Shown: positions 42,370 to 51,876 of the stretch, piece after piece
How positions within the stretch are numbered: position 1 is the stretch's first letter
Layout of the letters: each line of letters begins with the position of its first letter
Assembly: GCA_039591615.1 (NCBI GenBank)
Contig: JBDHDH010000006.1
Coordinates: 1-64,000 of the forward strand
Length of the DNA: 64,000 bases
Source of the DNA: JBDHDH01 sp039591615
Lineage (GTDB): Bacteria; Gemmatimonadota; Gemmatimonadetes; Gemmatimonadales; GWC2-71-9
Direction: 5' to 3'
Notes under the pieces: generated by a model
What the model was told of the DNA's origin: nothing
The model's input: only the letters and a program-made list of their open reading frames with translations
The model's database searches: none
Translations under genes and position numbers: made by a program

Positions 42370-44298
42370 GTGGTGAAACCGGTCGTTCGGCTCGGGATCG
42401 TGCAAGGCGCGTTTGGCATTGCCGTGGTGGCCCTCGCGGCGCGTGCGGTCCAGGTCCAACTCTGGGAGGGTCGTGAGCACCGGGCGACGGCCACGGCGCA
42501 GCGGACCCGGACGAAGGTCATCGACGCGCCGCGAGGGACGATCTACGACCGCAACGGGCTCACCCTCGTCACCACGCAGGAGATCTACCGAATCGACCTG
42601 GCGAAAGACCAGCTAAGCCTCGTCGACAGGGACCTCCAGACGATCGCGGACGCGTTGGGCAAGCCGCGCCGCGAGGTCGAGCGTCGTTTCCGCGGACGCT
42701 CAGCCTATCTCCACGGTCCCTTCACCGCCACCCAAGTGCAGCCCATTCGCCATCTGCGCGGGGTTTATCTTCGTCGAGAACTCCATCGTTTCCACCCGAG
42801 CCCAGGGCTTGCCGCACCCATCATCGGTCGACCAGCGGGGGACGGCCAAGCTGCCAGCGGTATCGAGTCGGTACTGGATTCTCTCCTGACGGGCACGCCG
42901 GGGCACGCCGTCGTCCTGCGCGACCGCGGGGGCGTGGAACACGAGTCCCCGTCCCGTCTGGACGCGTTCCCGGTTCCCGGGCACGCCGTGTACCTCACCC
43001 TCGATGCCGCTCTCCAAGAGATCGTGCAGCATGCTCTGGACGAAGCCGTCGACCGGCTCGATGCCGTGGGTGGCGACGTGGTGGTCTTGGACCCGGTTCG
43101 AGGTGAGATCCTGGCCATGGCCTCCCGGGGCCCAGGAGCCCGCGCCGCGGTCAGGGCCGTGACGACCGTCTTCGAGCCCGGCTCGACAGCGAAGGTCTTT
43201 GCCGCTGCCGCCCTCCTCCAGAACGGCCTCGGAACGCCGTCGGACTTGATCTACGCGGAGCAGGGGAGCTACCAGCTGGGATCGCGTACGATTCGCGACG
43301 AGCACCCGGAAGGCTGGCTTACGCTGCAGCGAGTTGTCGAGCGATCCAGCAATATCGGGATCGTGAAGGCTGCGCAGAGCCTCACACGGGAACAGCAATT
43401 CGGAATGCTCCGCGACTTCGGTCTGGGATCGCCCACCGGTGTCGAGTATCCGTCCGAGGCCCGGGGGATCTTGCGGCTCCCCCACCGCTGGAGCGGCACC
43501 ACACCCGCGAGCCTCGCCATCGGGTACGAGGTCGCGGTGACGCCACTGCAGCTGGCCGCGGCCTACGCCGCCATCGCCAACGACGGTGTCCTGCTTCGTT
43601 CCGCCCTCGTGCGGGAGATCCACGCTCCCGACGGGAACGTCGTCTACCGCCACCGGCCCGAGCCCGTGAGACGGGTGGTCTCTTCCGAGGTGGCGAAGCA
43701 GCTGCGAGAGATGCTCCGGGGCGTCGTCTATCGAGGGGGGACGGGAGACACCGCCGCGCTCACCTCCTTCGAGGTGGCGGGCAAGACCGGCACGGCGCGC
43801 CGAGCGGGCCCCGACGGCTATATCCCGGGTTCTCACACGGCCACCTTTGCTTCGATCTTTCCGGCCGACGACCCTCAGCTCGTGATGGTGGTCAAGCTGG
43901 ACGATCCCCGCGGTGCCTATGCCCGCCTCACGGCGGCGCCTGTGACTCGTGCCGTCCTCGAGCAGGTGCTGGCTGCTCGGAGCGGCGCGTTGGATCACTC
44001 GCGCCTGGCAATGGGTCGGTCTGACGGCATCCACGGGCCCGAAGTCGGGGGTGGAACCATTCCCTATGTCACGTCCTGGCCGGTGCAATTCGTGGTACAT
44101 GATCCGGCCCGCAGGCGAGTACCCGATCTGCGCGGCCTCCCGTTGCGTGATGCCTTTCACAAGCTCCACGGAGCGGGGCTCCGGGGGACGTTGCAGGGAT
44201 GGGGGAAGGTGGCCACGACGAGGCCAGTCGCTGGAGCGCCGGTGGAGGCCGGGGCCCTGGTGACCGTCATCGGTGCCGAGGAACGACCTGCGCCGTGA
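42370..44298 (+). CDS. ftsI: Septal transpeptidase FtsI (PBP3) with C-terminal PASTA domain
   Basis: A 642-residue class B penicillin-binding protein. One N-terminal helix (about 7-26) and a pedestal domain precede the transpeptidase with motifs STAK (catalytic Ser), SSN and KTGTA. A PASTA domain (VPDLRGLPLRDAFHKL) ends the protein, as in Spo VD/PBP2x-type enzymes. It crosslinks septal peptidoglycan with FtsW as glycosyltransferase. GTG 42370 follows ftsL by 2 nt; the stop overlaps murE. Confidence 0.94.
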   Translation: MVKPVVRLGIVQGAFGIAVVALAARAVQVQLWEGREHRATATAQRTRTKVIDAPRGTIYDRNGLTLVTTQEIYRIDLAKDQLSLVDRDLQTIADALGKPRREVERRFRGRSAYLHGPFTATQVQPIRHLRGVYLRRELHRFHPSPGLAAPIIGRPAGDGQAASGIESVLDSLLTGTPGHAVVLRDRGGVEHESPSRLDAFPVPGHAVYLTLDAALQEIVQHALDEAVDRLDAVGGDVVVLDPVRGEILAMASRGPGARAAVRAVTTVFEPGSTAKVFAAAALLQNGLGTPSDLIYAEQGSYQLGSRTIRDEHPEGWLTLQRVVERSSNIGIVKAAQSLTREQQFGMLRDFGLGSPTGVEYPSEARGILRLPHRWSGTTPASLAIGYEVAVTPLQLAAAYAAIANDGVLLRSALVREIHAPDGNVVYRHRPEPVRRVVSSEVAKQLREMLRGVVYRGGTGDTAALTSFEVAGKTGTARRAGPDGYIPGSHTATFASIFPADDPQLVMVVKLDDPRGAYARLTAAPVTRAVLEQVLAARSGALDHSRLAMGRSDGIHGPEVGGGTIPYVTSWPVQFVVHDPARRRVPDLRGLPLRDAFHKLHGAGLRGTLQGWGKVATTRPVAGAPVEAGALVTVIGAEERPAP

Positions 44299-45761
44299 CC
44301 ACACTCCAAGAGATCGTGGGCGTGCTCCGGCGCGAGGGACAGCTCCTCCGCCAGCCGGCGTCGCTCCCCGCGATCAGCGGTGTCATGGAGGATTCTCGGC
44401 GCGTAACCCGCGGAACGCTCTTCTGCGCCATTGAGGGGACGATGGACGACGGCCATCGCTTCGTGGGCGACGCCAGCGCCCGAGGGGCGGCGGCTGCGTT
44501 GGTCAGCAGGCGAGTCGACGTGCGCCTACCTCAGATCCTCGTGCGTGACGGACGCACCGCCGCGGCCCTAGCCGCCCGCGAGTGGTATGGGCGGCCGGGC
44601 GATGATCTCGAGCTCATTGGCGTCACCGGCACAAACGGAAAATCCACCACCGTGGCGCTGACCCGCCATCTCCTCAACGCCAACGGGAACACCGGCTCCC
44701 TCGGCACCCTCGGTGCGATGGATGGTGCCGGCGAGGTGCTTCCCGATTTCCAGACCCTAACGACCCCAGGTGCCGTGGAACTCCAAGCTGCCCTCGCGGC
44801 ACTTCGGGAAAGAGGGGTGCGTCGGGTTGTGATGGAGGCATCCTCCCACGCTCTCGACCAGCGCCGGCTGGAGACCTTAGTCCTCGACGCCGGGATCTTC
44901 ACCAACCTCACGCACGACCATCTGGATTATCATGAGACCCTGGCGGCGTACGGGGCGGCAAAGGCGCGGCTGTCCGATCATCTTCGGTCGGGGGGGGTAG
45001 AGGTGGTGAACGCCGACGAACCTGCCTGGGCGATGCTCCGTCGTCGACCAGGCATTCGCAGGATGCGCTACGGGTGGAGCGACGACGCCGATGTTGGCGT
45101 AGTGCACGCCGATCTCGGATCGTCTGGAACTGCCTTGACCGTTCGCTTCGGGGACCTGACCACGTCGGCTCGCGTGCCGCTCGTGGGCGCGTTCAACGTC
45201 AGTAACGCGGTGGGTGCGGGGGCGACGGCATGGGCCCTCGGAGTCGAACCGGACGCCATCGCGGAACGCCTGGCAGAGGCGCCGCAAGTCACGGGTCGGA
45301 TGGAGCGACTCATCGAGGGTGACTTCCTGATCCTCCGGGATTATGCCCACACGCCAGACGCCCTTGAGCGACTGCTGAAGGCGCTTCGGCCGCTCACCGC
45401 TGGTCGTCTGATCGTGCTCTTCGGCGCCGGTGGGGACCGCGATCGCCGCAAGCGTCCGGCCATGGGGTCGATCGCGGCCGAAGGCGCTGATCTGGTGATC
45501 GTCACCTCGGACAACCCGCGCACCGAGGACCCCGAACGCATTATCGACGACGTCGAAGCGGGGATGGGCGACACGGATCACCTCCGCATCGCCGACCGAC
45601 GAGAGGCTATCTTCCACGCCGTGCGCATGCTGCACACCGGTGACTGTCTTGCGCTGGCAGGGAAGGGGCACGAGACGTACCAAGTGGTGGGTACCGCGAA
45701 GCTCCCCTTCGACGAACGGGAGATCGTCGAGGAGGCGGTGCGGGAGCGAGCACCGGCGTGA
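44295..45761 (+). CDS. murE: UDP-MurNAc-tripeptide synthetase (meso-DAP adding) MurE
   Basis: The 488-residue Mur ligase has the ATP loop GVTGTNGKSTT (about 110-120) and, near residue 404, DNPRTEDP, the DNPR motif of ligases specific for meso-diaminopimelate. It adds the third stem residue in the cytoplasm. GTG 44295 overlaps the ftsI stop; a longer frame from 44199 lies in ftsI and is rejected. It is coupled by GTGA to murF. Confidence 0.95.
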   Translation: MTTLQEIVGVLRREGQLLRQPASLPAISGVMEDSRRVTRGTLFCAIEGTMDDGHRFVGDASARGAAAALVSRRVDVRLPQILVRDGRTAAALAAREWYGRPGDDLELIGVTGTNGKSTTVALTRHLLNANGNTGSLGTLGAMDGAGEVLPDFQTLTTPGAVELQAALAALRERGVRRVVMEASSHALDQRRLETLVLDAGIFTNLTHDHLDYHETLAAYGAAKARLSDHLRSGGVEVVNADEPAWAMLRRRPGIRRMRYGWSDDADVGVVHADLGSSGTALTVRFGDLTTSARVPLVGAFNVSNAVGAGATAWALGVEPDAIAERLAEAPQVTGRMERLIEGDFLILRDYAHTPDALERLLKALRPLTAGRLIVLFGAGGDRDRRKRPAMGSIAAEGADLVIVTSDNPRTEDPERIIDDVEAGMGDTDHLRIADRREAIFHAVRMLHTGDCLALAGKGHETYQVVGTAKLPFDEREIVEEAVRERAPA

Positions 45762-47116
45762 CACGCTGGTCGGCTGAGCGCGTCGCCAGCGTGCTCGGAA
45801 CTGCCTCTGTCACCGGCGTCGAGTTCTCCACGATCAGCACCGATACCCGACGGCTCGAGCCCGGTGCCCTCTTCGTCGCGCTCCAGGGCGAGCGGTTCGA
45901 CGCTCACGAGTTTCTGCATGACGCGCGGCAGCGGGGAGCGCTCGGAGCCGTCGTGCGGTCCGGAACCGCGCCCGTCGATGGCCTCGCCCTCTTCGAGGTC
46001 GACGACACCTTGAGAGCGCTCGGCCTTCTGGCGCGCGATAGGCGGCGGGAGATTGCGGGCCCCGTTCTGGCGGTCACCGGCACCAACGGCAAAACGTCCA
46101 CCAAGGAGATGCTGAGGAGCATCCTCTCCACTCGGTGGCACGTTCAGGCGACTCGAGAGAATCAGAACAATCTGGTGGGAGTCCCGTTGACGATTCTCGC
46201 CGCGCCGCCGGAATGCGATGCCCTTGTGGTCGAGGCGGGCGCCAACGTCCCGGGAGAGATCGGGAGACTCCGGGACGTCATCGAGCCTTCTGTGGCCATC
46301 ATCACCAACGTGTCACACGGGCATCTGGAGGGGTTTGGCTCGCTGACGTTGACGTTGGACGAGAAAGTGGCCCTACTCCGAGGCGTGCCCGTGGCGGTGG
46401 TGGGGCTGTACCCACAGGAGCTGGCCGAGCGGTCTCGTCGCCTTGCAGGGCGGACGGTCGTGGCCGGTCTCGAGGTCCCGGCTGACGTGCGACCGGAGGC
46501 GTGGCGGATCGGTTCGGACGGGCGGCCGGAGCTCTCGGTGCAGGGCGAACGAGTGAGCCTGCCCCTGCTTGGCGCACATCAGGCTGAAAACGCGATGATC
46601 GCGTTGGCGGTAGCGGGGGAGCTGGGAATCCAGCCAGCCGAGGCGGCCGTCGCGCTGGAAGGGGTTGCGCTCCCGGCGGGACGGTGCCAGGTGTTGCGGA
46701 GCGGGGATCTGGTCGTGGTCCACGATGCGTACAATGCGAATCCCGCTTCGCTCGTGGCGTCCCTCGATACGGTCGAAGCGATGCGGCACCAGCGCCCCCT
46801 TGTTGTCATGCTCGGGTCCATGCTCGAGCTCGGTGCTGAGAGCGATCGCCTGCATCGAGAAATGGCAGACGTCGTAATGGCTAGGCGCCCGGCGCTCGTC
46901 GCCGCACTTGGTGCCTTCGTGTCAGCATTCCGGCGCCATGCGTTGGGCGATCGTCTTCTCGTGGCGGACGATCCGGACGAGCTCGGAAGGCGATTGGCCG
47001 CGCGACTCAGAGGGACCGAGCTCGTTTTGCTCAAGGCTTCTCGCGGTGTCCATTTGGAGCGCGCGGTCCCCCACCTCATACCGGACGATCAACGCACGTG
47101 CTCTACCATCTCCTAG
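45758..47116 (+). CDS. murF: UDP-MurNAc-tripeptide D-alanyl-D-alanine ligase MurF
   Basis: A 452-residue Mur ligase with VTGTNGKTSTKEMLRS as ATP loop, the ENQNNLVGVPLT segment and the HDAYNANPAS motif, all typical of MurF. It adds D-Ala-D-Ala to complete the pentapeptide. GTG 45758 overlaps murE by 4 nt, and the 3' end overlaps mraY by 19 nt. Confidence 0.95.
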   Translation: MTRWSAERVASVLGTASVTGVEFSTISTDTRRLEPGALFVALQGERFDAHEFLHDARQRGALGAVVRSGTAPVDGLALFEVDDTLRALGLLARDRRREIAGPVLAVTGTNGKTSTKEMLRSILSTRWHVQATRENQNNLVGVPLTILAAPPECDALVVEAGANVPGEIGRLRDVIEPSVAIITNVSHGHLEGFGSLTLTLDEKVALLRGVPVAVVGLYPQELAERSRRLAGRTVVAGLEVPADVRPEAWRIGSDGRPELSVQGERVSLPLLGAHQAENAMIALAVAGELGIQPAEAAVALEGVALPAGRCQVLRSGDLVVVHDAYNANPASLVASLDTVEAMRHQRPLVVMLGSMLELGAESDRLHREMADVVMARRPALVAALGAFVSAFRRHALGDRLLVADDPDELGRRLAARLRGTELVLLKASRGVHLERAVPHLIPDDQRTCSTIS

Positions 47117-48219
47117 CGCCGCTCGCGTCGAAGCACATCGTCTTCAACCTGTTCAACTACCTGACGTTCCGCGCCGCAGGGGCAACGGTGACGGCGATTT
47201 TCCTGTGTTTCCTCGTCGGGCCCACCATCATCAGGCAGCTCAGGAGCCGCAGCATCGGGCAGGTGGTGCGAGCTGAGGGTCCGGCGTCACATCATGCGAA
47301 GCGTGGGACGCCGACGATGGGCGGTGTGATCATCCTCATCTGTACCGTGCTCCCGGCGCTCCTCTGGGCACGGCTGGACAATCGATACGTCCTCGTGACG
47401 GTCGTGGCCACGCTGTGGATGGGGGCCATCGGGTTTGTCGATGATTACTTGAAGTTCATTCAGGAGAAGTCTCGCGGCCTGGTCGCCCGGTACAAGCTGA
47501 TTGGTCAGGTGACGTTCGGCCTCGCGTTGGGATCCTATCTCCTCTTTTTTCCCCTCACCGGTGACGTGGCGGCCAACGCGACGCAGCTCCCTCTCTTCAA
47601 ATATGTGCTGCTCTATCTGCCCGGCATCCTGTACGTCGTGTTCGTGACCTTCATCATCACGGCTTCCAGCAACTCTGTGAATCTCACCGATGGTCTCGAT
47701 GGGCTCGCCACCGGGCTGACCGTGATCGCCGCCGGCGCCTTCGGCATTTTTGCTTACCTCTTCGGGCGGGTGGACGCCTCAGAGTATCTCGGGGTGTACT
47801 ACCTCCGTGGCGCCGGAGAAATGGCCATCTTTTGCGCCAGTCTCATGGGTGCGGGACTCGGTTTTCTCTGGTTCAATGCGCATCCGGCGCAAGTGTTCAT
47901 GGGCGATACGGGAAGCCTCGCCATTGGCGGCGCCTTGGGAACGGTTGCCATCCTGCTCAAGTCCGAGTTCCTGCTGCTCCTCATCGGCGGCGTCTTCGTG
48001 GCCGAGACGGTGTCGGTGATCCTCCAGACGAGTGTGTACCGGTGGTGCAAGTGGCGGCGCGGCCGCGAGTACGCTGATCAACACCGGGTCTTTCGCATGG
48101 CGCCACTGCACCATCATTTCGAGCAGATCGGATGGCCCGAGTCCAAGGTGGTGACCCGTTTCTATATCCTCGGGATCCTGTGCGCGCTCTTCGCCCTGTC
48201 GACGCTGAAGATTCGGTGA
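47098..48219 (+). CDS. mraY: Phospho-N-acetylmuramoyl-pentapeptide transferase MraY
   Basis: The 373-residue polytopic enzyme makes lipid I. Motifs are intact: KRGTPTMGGVI near the N-terminus, FVDDYLKF with the DDxxK-type aspartates, NSVNLTDGLDGLATG, and MAPLHHHFE in the last cytoplasmic loop. About ten transmembrane helices are evident. GTG 47098 lies inside the end of murF; the stop overlaps murD. Confidence 0.96.
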   Translation: MLYHLLAPLASKHIVFNLFNYLTFRAAGATVTAIFLCFLVGPTIIRQLRSRSIGQVVRAEGPASHHAKRGTPTMGGVIILICTVLPALLWARLDNRYVLVTVVATLWMGAIGFVDDYLKFIQEKSRGLVARYKLIGQVTFGLALGSYLLFFPLTGDVAANATQLPLFKYVLLYLPGILYVVFVTFIITASSNSVNLTDGLDGLATGLTVIAAGAFGIFAYLFGRVDASEYLGVYYLRGAGEMAIFCASLMGAGLGFLWFNAHPAQVFMGDTGSLAIGGALGTVAILLKSEFLLLLIGGVFVAETVSVILQTSVYRWCKWRRGREYADQHRVFRMAPLHHHFEQIGWPESKVVTRFYILGILCALFALSTLKIR

Positions 48220-49571
48220 TTCCCGATACGTGGCGTCGGGGAGAGGTGGCGGTCATTGGGCTGGGAAGAAGCGGCATTGCCGCCGCACGGTGGCTGGCAT
48301 CCCAGGGGCTCGCCGTCTACGCCTCGGACGTCGTGGATCAGCCGGCCGTGCGGAGGGCGGTGGGGGCGCTTCCGCGAGATCGCGTGGCGGTCGAACTCGG
48401 CTGCCATGACCTCGACCGCATCCGCCGTGCTGTGGTCGTCGTGGCGTCGCCGGGTGTCCCGCCGGACGCGCCCCCACTCGTTGCCGCGCGCGAGGCCGGA
48501 CGAGATGTCATCGCCGAACTGGATCTTGCCGCCCGCGTACTGGACGAGGCCAAGCTCATCGTCGTTACCGGTACGAACGGGAAGAGCACGACGACCGCCC
48601 TCATCGCGCATCTTCTCCAGACCGCCAAGATCCCGGCGGCGGCCGGTGGCAACATCGGGCGCCCGCTCACCGACCTGGCGAGCGACACACCGCCGCCGGA
48701 GTGGATCGCGGTAGAGGCCTCGTCGTTCCAGCTCCACGACTCGCCCCACCTGGTTCCGACCGTGGGTGTGCTCACCAACCTCGCTCCCGACCACCTGGAT
48801 CGCTACCCGACCACCGACGCGTACTACGCAGACAAACGACTACTCTTCCGAAACGCGTCGGAGCATTCGACCTGGATCCTGAATAGGGACGATGCGGCAG
48901 TCCTGGACCTGGCACGGGGCGCCGCGGGGAGGTACCGGTATTTCAGCGTGGACCGGCCCGCCGACGCCTGGTTCGATCGAGCGCGCAAGCGCTTGATGCT
49001 GCACGAGGAATTCCTTGTACCCCAGACCGAGCTTCGACTGCTTGGCGATCACAACGTCGCGAACGCGCTGGCCGCGACGCTCGCCGTGCGGGCAGCCGGC
49101 GTTGGGCTTGCCACCCTCCGGAGTGGGCTCGTGAGCTTCCGCGCGCTCCCCCATCGACTGGAACCGGTCCGGGAGGTAAGGGGCGTCCTGTGGATCAACG
49201 ACTCGAAGGCCACGAATGTTGCCGCGGCCGTACGCGCCGTGCAGGCCATGGTGCGACCCTTCGTGCTCATCGTAGGCGGTCACCACAAGGGGGAATCGTA
49301 TGCACCGCTCGCACAGACGCTGTCGGAGCGCTGCCGCGCCACGGTAGCGTACGGGGAAGCGCGGGACCTCCTGGCCCGCGAGCTGGGAGCCCGATCTGCA
49401 GTCCTCACCGTCGCCGTATTCGACGATGCCGTCGACCGAGCGTCCGGCCTCGCGCGCGGCGGAGACGCGGTCCTGCTGGCGCCGGCCTGTGCGAGTTACG
49501 ATCAGTTCACCAGCTTTGAGGAACGTGGCGAGCGATTCTGCGCCTTGGTGGAGGAGCTATGCAGGCAGTGA
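48216..49571 (+). CDS. murD: UDP-MurNAc-L-alanine:D-glutamate ligase MurD
   Basis: A 451-residue Mur ligase with an N-terminal Rossmann domain (VAVIGLGRSGIAAARWL), ATP loop VVTGTNGKSTTT and the NDSKATN motif of MurD. It adds D-Glu to UDP-MurNAc-L-Ala. GTG 48216 overlaps mraY by 4 nt; the upstream frame from 48132 is rejected. It overlaps ftsW by 13 nt. Confidence 0.95.
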   Translation: MIPDTWRRGEVAVIGLGRSGIAAARWLASQGLAVYASDVVDQPAVRRAVGALPRDRVAVELGCHDLDRIRRAVVVVASPGVPPDAPPLVAAREAGRDVIAELDLAARVLDEAKLIVVTGTNGKSTTTALIAHLLQTAKIPAAAGGNIGRPLTDLASDTPPPEWIAVEASSFQLHDSPHLVPTVGVLTNLAPDHLDRYPTTDAYYADKRLLFRNASEHSTWILNRDDAAVLDLARGAAGRYRYFSVDRPADAWFDRARKRLMLHEEFLVPQTELRLLGDHNVANALAATLAVRAAGVGLATLRSGLVSFRALPHRLEPVREVRGVLWINDSKATNVAAAVRAVQAMVRPFVLIVGGHHKGESYAPLAQTLSERCRATVAYGEARDLLARELGARSAVLTVAVFDDAVDRASGLARGGDAVLLAPACASYDQFTSFEERGERFCALVEELCRQ

Positions 49572-50716
49572 GCGCGCGCGTGAGTGACGTCTGGCAGGGC
49601 CGCCTCCTGGCGTTGGTGGCGGTGACACTGGTGGTGTTGGGTATCGCCGCAGTCTACAGCGCATCCAGCATCCAAGCCGTGGAGGGCGGGCACGCTGGCT
49701 GGTACTACGCCTTCAAGCAATTGGCGTATGCGGTCGTCGGGGGTGCGCTCCTGCTGAGCGTCGCGCGATCCGACTATCGGTTCTGGCGCAACGAGCGTCG
49801 CTCGTGGTTCTTCCTCAGTGGTTGCGTGGTGGGGCTCATCGTCCTGCTCTTACCCTTCACCTCGTCCATCGCCCCGGAGATCAATGGGGCCAGGCGCTGG
49901 TTGCGCCTCGGGCCGTTGAGCATCCAACCGTCGGAGTTCGCCACACTCGCCGCGGTGATATGGACGGCGATGATGGCCACGAGAAAGGAGGGCTCGCTGC
50001 GCTATCTCCGCCGCGGAGTGTTTCCTCTCCTCGTGATTCTGGTGCCCGTGGCAGCCCTGATCGTGCTGGAGCCGGATCTCTCGTCGGCCGCCCGACTCCT
50101 CTTGGTGTGTGGGGTCGTTGCGTTCATTGGTGGGGCCCGGATCGGTCACTTCCTCTTGATGGCGTTTCTAATGTTCCCGGTCCTCCTGGCAGCCGTTCTG
50201 GCGGAGCCATACCGCGTGGGTCGCCTCCTGACCTTCGTCAAGATGCTTCTCGCCATTCTGGGTTTCGGCGAGGAAGCGGCTGCGGAAGCCAGTTGGCAGA
50301 TTACGCAGTCGATTATCGGCATCGGCTCCGGGCAGCTCTTCGGCGTGGGATTCGGTGAAGGGATGCAGAAGCTCGGATACCTTCCCCACGCCTTCTCGGA
50401 TTTCATCTTCAGTACCATCGGTGAGGAGTGGGGGTTCATCGGCGCCGTCGTGATGCTGATACTCTACTCGCTGTACGTCGGCATCGGTTTTCACATCGCT
50501 CGCACTGCCGTGGACCGTTTCGGGATGCTTCTGGCCACAGGCATCACCGTCCTGATCGGCCTCACCGCCATGCTGCACATCGCCGTAACCCTCGCCCTCG
50601 CACCGACCACGGGGCTCCCCCTCCCGTTCGTGTCCTACGGCGGATCGGACCTGGTCGTCTCGCTCATCGGCACTGGCCTGCTCGTCAGCATCGCCAACCG
50701 CCGAGGCCGTACCTAA
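49559..50716 (+). CDS. ftsW: Septal glycosyltransferase FtsW (SEDS)
   Basis: The 385-residue SEDS protein has about ten helices, the conserved INGARRWLRLGPLSIQPSEF region, the catalytic-loop-like GVGFGEGMQKLGYLPHAFSD and the final LPFVSYGGSDLVVSL. It polymerises lipid II at the septum with FtsI. The start lies within murD, and 13 nt separate its end from murG. Confidence 0.94.
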   Translation: MQAVSARVSDVWQGRLLALVAVTLVVLGIAAVYSASSIQAVEGGHAGWYYAFKQLAYAVVGGALLLSVARSDYRFWRNERRSWFFLSGCVVGLIVLLLPFTSSIAPEINGARRWLRLGPLSIQPSEFATLAAVIWTAMMATRKEGSLRYLRRGVFPLLVILVPVAALIVLEPDLSSAARLLLVCGVVAFIGGARIGHFLLMAFLMFPVLLAAVLAEPYRVGRLLTFVKMLLAILGFGEEAAAEASWQITQSIIGIGSGQLFGVGFGEGMQKLGYLPHAFSDFIFSTIGEEWGFIGAVVMLILYSLYVGIGFHIARTAVDRFGMLLATGITVLIGLTAMLHIAVTLALAPTTGLPLPFVSYGGSDLVVSLIGTGLLVSIANRRGRT

Positions 50717-50729
50717 CACAGCGCCGCCA

Positions 50730-51824
50730 ATGGCCCGCGTGCTCATCGCGGGGGGCGGGACGGGTGGCCACCTGATGCCCGCCTTAGCGCTGGCGGATGC
50801 GCTGCGAGAGGCAGACGCCAGTCTGGAGCCGGTGCTCGTCGGCGCGGCGCGTGGCATCGACTCCGACATCCTGCCTCGGCGTGCGTACCGGCACTACCTC
50901 CTCCCGGTCGAGCCTATTTACCGGCGCACGTGGTGGAGGAACCTGCGCTGGCCGGCCGTCGCCTGGCGAGTGTGGCGACAGTGCGGGGACGTTCTCGCGC
51001 GCGAACGTCCGGCCCTCGCCGTGGGAACGGGGGGGTACGCCGCCGGCCCGATTCTGTTCCGCGCCCACCGTGAGGGTATCCCCCTCGCGTTGCAGGAGCA
51101 GAACGCCTACCCGGGGCTCACGACGCGCTGGTTGGCACGCCACGCGAGGCAAGTGCACCTCGGGTTTCCTGAAGCCGAAGCACACCTGCAAATCGGGAGC
51201 ACAACCGCGGTCCACACTCTGGGAAACCCTATCGCTCCACCGCCGGAGCACCCACCGGATCGGGATCAGGCACGCGCGGAGCTCCGCGTTCCCCCCGGTG
51301 TTCCCGTGGTGCTGGTCATGGGGGGGAGCCAGGGAGCACGGAGCATCAACCGGGCGCTAGCCGGTATTCTCGAGACCGGTCAATGGGCCAGTCTGACGCT
51401 GCTCTGGAGCACGGGTCATCGCTCATGGGACGAGTACGCCGGGTTCGATGCTCCTCCGGGCTGCCAGGTGAGGCCTTTTTGGGATCCGATTGCCCAGGCG
51501 TACGCCGCTGCCGACCTGGTGGTGGCTCGAGCAGGCGCGATGAGCACCGCCGAGCTCTGCGCCTGGAGCCTTCCCTCGATCTTGATCCCTCTCCCTACGG
51601 CGGCGGCCGACCACCAGACCGGCAATGCCACGGCGCTGGCCGCAGCGGGAGCAGCTGTACACCTCGACGAACGCAATCTCTCCGCCAAGGTGCTCAGGGA
51701 GCATGTCGAAGATCTGTTGGGAGCACCGGCGAAGCTCGCCTCGATGGCCCGAGCCGCCCAGCTGCGTGGGCGCCCCAAAGCGGCCCGCGAGATCGTTCGT
51801 CAACTGCGTTCGCTGTTGAGCTAA
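50730..51824 (+). CDS. murG: UDP-GlcNAc transferase MurG
   Basis: A 364-residue GT28 enzyme converting lipid I to lipid II. The N-terminal loop GGGTGGHLMPALALADAL, the VPVVLVMGGSQGARSIN of the second domain and the donor site region IPLPTAAADHQTGNA are all present. It acts at the inner face of the membrane with MraY. A 52-nt gap to murC contains a possible promoter. Confidence 0.95.
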   Translation: MARVLIAGGGTGGHLMPALALADALREADASLEPVLVGAARGIDSDILPRRAYRHYLLPVEPIYRRTWWRNLRWPAVAWRVWRQCGDVLARERPALAVGTGGYAAGPILFRAHREGIPLALQEQNAYPGLTTRWLARHARQVHLGFPEAEAHLQIGSTTAVHTLGNPIAPPPEHPPDRDQARAELRVPPGVPVVLVMGGSQGARSINRALAGILETGQWASLTLLWSTGHRSWDEYAGFDAPPGCQVRPFWDPIAQAYAAADLVVARAGAMSTAELCAWSLPSILIPLPTAAADHQTGNATALAAAGAAVHLDERNLSAKVLREHVEDLLGAPAKLASMARAAQLRGRPKAAREIVRQLRSLLS

Positions 51825-51834
51825 GTCAAGAAGC

Positions 51835-51863
51835 TTTCGGAACTTTCGAGGGCGCCTTATATT
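51835..51863 (+). promoter_or_regulatory. Weak candidate promoter for murC
   Basis: A good -10 TATATT (51858-51863) is seen, but at 17 nt spacing the -35 TTTCGG is poor. A start near 51870 would leave only a few bases before the murC ATG at 51877. This is the longest gap inside the dcw cluster. Confidence 0.3.
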
Positions 51864-51876
51864 AGCTGCCCAACCG